Assembly (NCBI GenBank): GCA_900766575.1
Contig: CAAFVW010000140.1
Coordinates: forward strand, 1-26,630
Direction: 5' to 3'
DNA: 26,630 nt
Source: Lachnospiraceae bacterium
Lineage (GTDB): Bacteria > Bacillota > Clostridia > Lachnospirales > Lachnospiraceae
Of the stretch, positions 24,565 through 26,630 are shown piece after piece. The position numbers and the translations under genes are program-made. Position 1 is the stretch's first letter. Each line of letters opens with the position of its first letter. The notes beneath the pieces were generated by a model that worked only from the letters and a program-made list of their open reading frames with translations, was not told where the DNA came from and searched no databases.

Positions 24565-24605
24565 AAAACTCTCCTCAACAGAATAATATCTGTCCAGAGA
24601 GTTTT
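24565..24605. terminator. Two-way intrinsic terminator after the thrH gene
   Basis: AAAACTCTC (24565-24573) pairs with GAGAGTTTT (24597-24605), and an inner stem ACAGA/TCTGT forms within the loop. T tracts occur on both strands. It lies 25 bases past the full-length thrH stop at 24630. Confidence 0.8.
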
Positions 24606-24629
24606 TCGTAGTAATAGTAATATAGGAGA

Positions 24630-25235
24630 TTATAATGCTTTTTTGATGGCTGCCATCAGTTCGTCATAGGTCTCATAGGCCGGAAGCTCCGGATGATCTT
24701 TTTTGATCTGTTCGGTACTCTTGAACAGGAAGCCTGCCTTGCTGGCCTAGATCATACCCAAGTCATTGTGGCTGTCACCGCTGGCAATGGTCTGGAAACC
24801 GATGGACTGCAAAGCTTTTACCGTCGTATATTTAGAATTTTCCACACGCATCCTGAATCCGGTGATCTCACCATTATCTGCTACTTCCAGAGAATTGCAG
24901 AAAATCGTTGGATATCCCAGCTTCTTCATCAGGGGACCTGCAAACTGTGAAAAAGTATCGCTGATAATAATGACCTGGGTTATGGAACGCAATTCGTCCA
25001 GAAATTCCTTCGCACCGGGAATTGGATCAATCTTCGCGATTGTCTCCTGAATCTCCTTCAATCCCAGTCCATGTTCCTTCAGGATTCCCAGTCTCCATTT
25101 CATCAGCTTGTCATAGTCCGGCTCGTCTCTGGTTGTTCTCTTTAATTCCGGAATTCCGCTCGCCTCTGCAAATGCAATCCAGATCTCCGGTACTAATACG
25201 CCTTCCAGATCCAGGCATACAATATTCATATCCAT
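24630..25235 (-). pseudogene. thrH: ThrH-type phosphoserine phosphatase / homoserine phosphotransferase, interrupted by TAG
   Basis: HAD-superfamily protein of the ThrH type, which removes phosphate from phosphoserine or passes it to homoserine. It has motif I DLEGVLV with D9 and E11, motif II ISDTF (S92), the motif III lysine K135 in NSKYTT and motif IV GDSHND (153-158). After LGMI an in-frame TAG stands at codon 163 (24749-24747). The same frame then continues ASKAGFLFKSTEQIKKDHPE to a TAA at 24630-24632, giving the expected length of 201 residues. The affected position probably held a Gln (CAG). The shortened 162-residue product keeps all four motifs but loses the last helix and strand. 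A good ribosome binding site (GGGAGG) and promoter remain, so the mutation looks recent, unless it is an assembly error. Confidence 0.85.
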
Positions 25236-25274
25236 CCTTATGTCCTCCCAGTAAATTCAAATGTATTTGTAGCA

Positions 25275-25303
25275 AGTATAACCTATTTGAAACAGTTATG
25301 CAA
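25275..25303 (-). promoter_or_regulatory. Sigma-A type promoter for thrH
   Basis: On the minus strand TTGCAT (25303-25298) and TATACT (25280-25275) are spaced by 17 bases, about 40 bases upstream of the thrH start. Confidence 0.7.
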
Positions 25304-25619
25304 CCATTTGCTTTATTGTTGTGATGTTATAACGTGTGCTTTGTACTTTTTTGTCGTGTATTCTTGTGACGTATTACATGACATCTATTTATTTTTCCAT
25401 TGGTATCATCTTTTTGTTGTATCACTTTTTGCGTACTATATTTATGTACTGCTTTTGCGCATTGCTTTTTATGTATTAAGTTATCTTTCTGATTATTTAT
25501 CTTGCTTACCTTTCTTGGATACTTTATATTTCATGCGGCATTTTCTAAATTTTTTCATTTTTTTGTGTTATTTTCCTTTCATTTTTGTGACATTTTTACT
25601 GTTTGTTTTGTTCTATATG
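25304..25619. other. T-rich, apparently non-coding stretch upstream of rplY/ctc
   Basis: About 320 bases are dominated by T on the plus strand, with many runs of four to seven T and few A or G. The plus-strand frame that crosses it encodes only a Phe/Leu/Tyr/Cys-rich peptide, as the base composition dictates, and lacks a ribosome binding site. No hairpin terminator or long repeat was seen, only loosely repeated TTTATGTA words near 25440 and 25470. It may be a bent or melting-prone upstream region for the promoter at 25620. Confidence 0.6.
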
Positions 25620-25628
25620 TGCTATAAT
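25620..25628 (+). promoter_or_regulatory. Extended -10 promoter of rplY/ctc
   Basis: The sequence TGCTATAAT is a perfect extended -10 element on the plus strand. No good -35 hexamer stands upstream, which is usual for extended -10 promoters, and a T-rich region lies just before it. The leader to the start codon would be about 70 bases. Confidence 0.65.
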
Positions 25629-25704
25629 AGCAATAGTGCAAAAAGAACTTCTCACAAGCTCTCTTCTACACAAAACAAACGTAGAGATCGAGGAGGAAAT
25701 TATT

Positions 25705-26286
25705 ATGTTGACATTAAAAGCTGAAAAAAGAAATCCTGACGAAAAGGCAAAGAAATTAAGAAGAGATGGTTTTATCACCGGCGTTCTGTACGGAAAGGAA
25801 ATGGCAGCGAATGTTTCCCTGAAGTTCACTGAGAAGGATGCAGCTGCTTTTATTAAAAATGCAAAAGAAGGTACACAGGCTTATCTGGAACTGGATGGCA
25901 AAAACGTTGATGTTCTGGTGAAAAACATTGATTTTGATCCTCTTACCAAGAAATATATGGCTCTGGACTTCCAGGCTCTGGTAGCCGGTGAAGTCGTATC
26001 CGCTACGGTTCCCATTGTCTATGTAAACGAAGACAAGGTACAGGGTATCTTCGAAGCGGAGCTGTCCGAAGTCCATTACAAAGCAGATCCCGCACATCTT
26101 CTGGATCCTGTAGAAATCGATCTGGCTGCTCTGCCTCAGACCACGAAGACTATGTATGTCAAAGATCTGAAGCTGGAGGAAAAAGGTGTTCACGTCACCA
26201 CTTCCGGAGAACAGCAGTTGTTCCATATCGGAGAGTACGGCCAGGATGAGGCTGAAGATACCGATGCTGAAGAAGAATCGAAGTAA
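25705..26286 (+). CDS. rplY: Ribosomal protein L25 / general stress protein Ctc
   Basis: A 193-residue protein of the long L25 (TL5/Ctc) type, which binds 5S rRNA in the 50S subunit and in Bacillus is stress-induced. The N-terminal L25 domain (about 1-90) contains KAEKRNPDEKAKKLRRDGFI and GVLYGKE. The C-terminal beta domain (about 95-180, with ELSEVHYKADPAHLLDPVEIDL) is specific to the Ctc form. A very acidic tail (EDTDAEEESK) ends it. The start at 25705 follows AGGAGG at eight bases. It is the only plus-strand gene here. The stop is followed by an intrinsic terminator at 26344. Confidence 0.95.
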   Translation: MLTLKAEKRNPDEKAKKLRRDGFITGVLYGKEMAANVSLKFTEKDAAAFIKNAKEGTQAYLELDGKNVDVLVKNIDFDPLTKKYMALDFQALVAGEVVSATVPIVYVNEDKVQGIFEAELSEVHYKADPAHLLDPVEIDLAALPQTTKTMYVKDLKLEEKGVHVTTSGEQQLFHIGEYGQDEAEDTDAEEESK

Positions 26287-26290
26287 TGTA

Positions 26291-26467
26291 TCAGATATTA
26301 ACTTGAGAGTTACGAAAGCATAGCCGCGCATAGGCAAAATGAGGATCGGGTTTGGGAGCTTGCTCACAAAACCCGATCTTTATTTTTGCCGTGATGCGGC
26401 GAACGCTGCGATATGAAATAAGATTGGAGGCGTTTTTGCCGACAATCTTATGAATAGCGTGGCTCAT
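26291..26467 (-). other. Short minus-strand frame across the terminator (58 codons)
   Basis: An ATG-started frame (MSHAIHKIVGKNASNLIS...) runs through the hairpin region and the rplY terminator to a TGA at 26291. Its start overlaps the stop of the next frame upstream by four bases (ATGA). It lacks a ribosome binding site and lies over RNA-hairpin sequence, so it may be a by-product of a structured repeat rather than a gene. Confidence 0.25.
26344..26386 (+). terminator. Intrinsic terminator of rplY/ctc
   Basis: GATCGGGTTT (26344-26353) pairs with AAACCCGATC (26369-26378), with an inner GAGC/GCTC stem. It is followed on the plus strand by TTTATTTTT. Confidence 0.9.
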
Positions 26468-26630
26468 TGCGGGAAATTGGCAAACCGGACGAACTCCCGC
26501 AAGTCAGATAAAATGTCCTTCCGAGAATGCCTGTCGGAGGGTGGTGATATTTTCTTGAAAAGTGATAGGAAAGCGAGGGAGGCGCGAACATGGACGTTCA
26601 CGCCAGGCTTTACGCGACAAGGATGTCGCT
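26387..26630. repeat. Highly structured terminal segment, candidate dispersed element (cut by edge)
   Basis: Downstream of the rplY terminator four consecutive hairpins can be drawn. They are GCCG/CGGC near 26388-26400, ATAAGATTG/CAATCTTAT near 26418-26452, TTGCGGGA/TCCCGCAA near 26467-26502 and CCTTCCGA/TCGGAGGG near 26517-26541. A fifth, GCGACA/TGTCGC (26614-26629), sits at the window edge. GC content is higher than in the preceding intergenic DNA. No RNA family is recognised. It may be a mobile or dispersed non-coding repeat. Confidence 0.45.
26464..26630 (-). other. Open minus-strand frame entering from the right edge (at least 54 codons)
   Basis: A frame without a visible start runs from the edge to a TGA at 26464-26466. 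It ends in KDILSDLREFVRFANFPQ, with GVNVHVRASLAFLSLF before it. The ending looks protein-like, and the next short frame starts inside its stop codon. It could be the 3' end of a small gene or a translation of the structured repeat; I do not recognise a family and claim no function. Confidence 0.3.

Noticed and set aside
24747..24749. TAG read as pyrrolysine or other recoded amino acid
   Set aside because: No suppressor or pyl genes are in view, ThrH does not need a special residue here, and the neighbouring SPFH gene ends with TAG. A CAG to TAG mutation is simpler.
25287..25724. Plus-strand frame of 145 codons rich in Phe, Leu, Tyr and Cys
   Set aside because: The hydrophobic composition follows from the T-rich DNA. 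It has no ribosome binding site and runs over the rplY promoter and start.
26387..26630. Group II (IIC) intron start after the rplY terminator
   Set aside because: Position after a terminator is suggestive of class C introns, but the 5' end does not show the usual GTGYG and no reverse transcriptase frame is visible in the available bases.
1..26630. CRISPR array, tRNA or rRNA genes
   Set aside because: No regularly spaced direct repeats, no cloverleaf with CCA-type ends and no rRNA signatures were seen on reading both strands.

Overview
The window looks like the chromosome of a low-to-moderate GC Firmicute of the class Clostridia, most likely a gut Lachnospiraceae. The reasons are strong AGGAGG ribosome binding sites, sigma-A type promoters, a LysS carrying an extra C-terminal tRNA-binding domain, a GH13 maltogenic-amylase/neopullulanase type enzyme, an L25/Ctc protein with its own promoter, and the linked order coaX-dusB-greA-lysS. 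No tRNA, rRNA, CRISPR array, intact insertion sequence or intact prophage was seen. Nearly all genes are on the minus strand, so they are transcribed from right to left; only rplY/ctc at the right end is on the plus strand.

Left end (1-1770): an AT-rich, decayed stretch. It starts with the N-terminal part of a cardiolipin synthase cut by the window edge. Next come an unrecognised small ORF and a diguanylate cyclase (GGDEF) whose N-terminus appears fused to a scrap of a Fic protein. After these lie a scrap of a phage terminase large subunit and the last residues of an OmpR-type response regulator with its terminator. I read this as a recombination graveyard between cls and the amylase gene.

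1770-11477: the GH13 enzyme gene stands alone downstream of a terminator. Upstream of it is a long co-directional cluster argF-birA-DUF6145-like-coaX-dusB-hypothetical-greA-lysS. It is read from a promoter at 11449-11477 that overlaps an ARG-box-like sequence. It mixes arginine biosynthesis, biotin attachment, CoA synthesis, tRNA modification, transcript cleavage and lysyl-tRNA charging.

11497-14471: an nfeD-SPFH (flotillin/stomatin-like) pair with its own promoter, then a strong two-way terminator. Next is a secreted cell-wall hydrolase (SH3-like domains plus a SleB-type hydrolase domain) with a near-consensus promoter and a sequence matching the WalR/YycF operator.

14503-22599: proC and a SpoU-family RNA methyltransferase gene, then an rsmH-like-hypothetical-dnaE-pfkA operon with a recognisable promoter and terminators.

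22613-25303: a chemoreceptor gene, then a thrH-type phosphatase/phosphotransferase gene interrupted near its 3' end by an in-frame TAG. 25250-25622 is an extremely T-rich, apparently non-coding stretch leading into the rplY/ctc promoter.

Right end (26287-26630): an rplY terminator embedded in a highly structured segment with multiple hairpins and coupled short minus-strand frames, cut by the window edge. It is the best candidate for an undescribed dispersed element. The strongest observations for follow-up are this element, the thrH amber codon, the candidate WalR box at the cell-wall hydrolase promoter, and the mosaic of gene fragments at the left.
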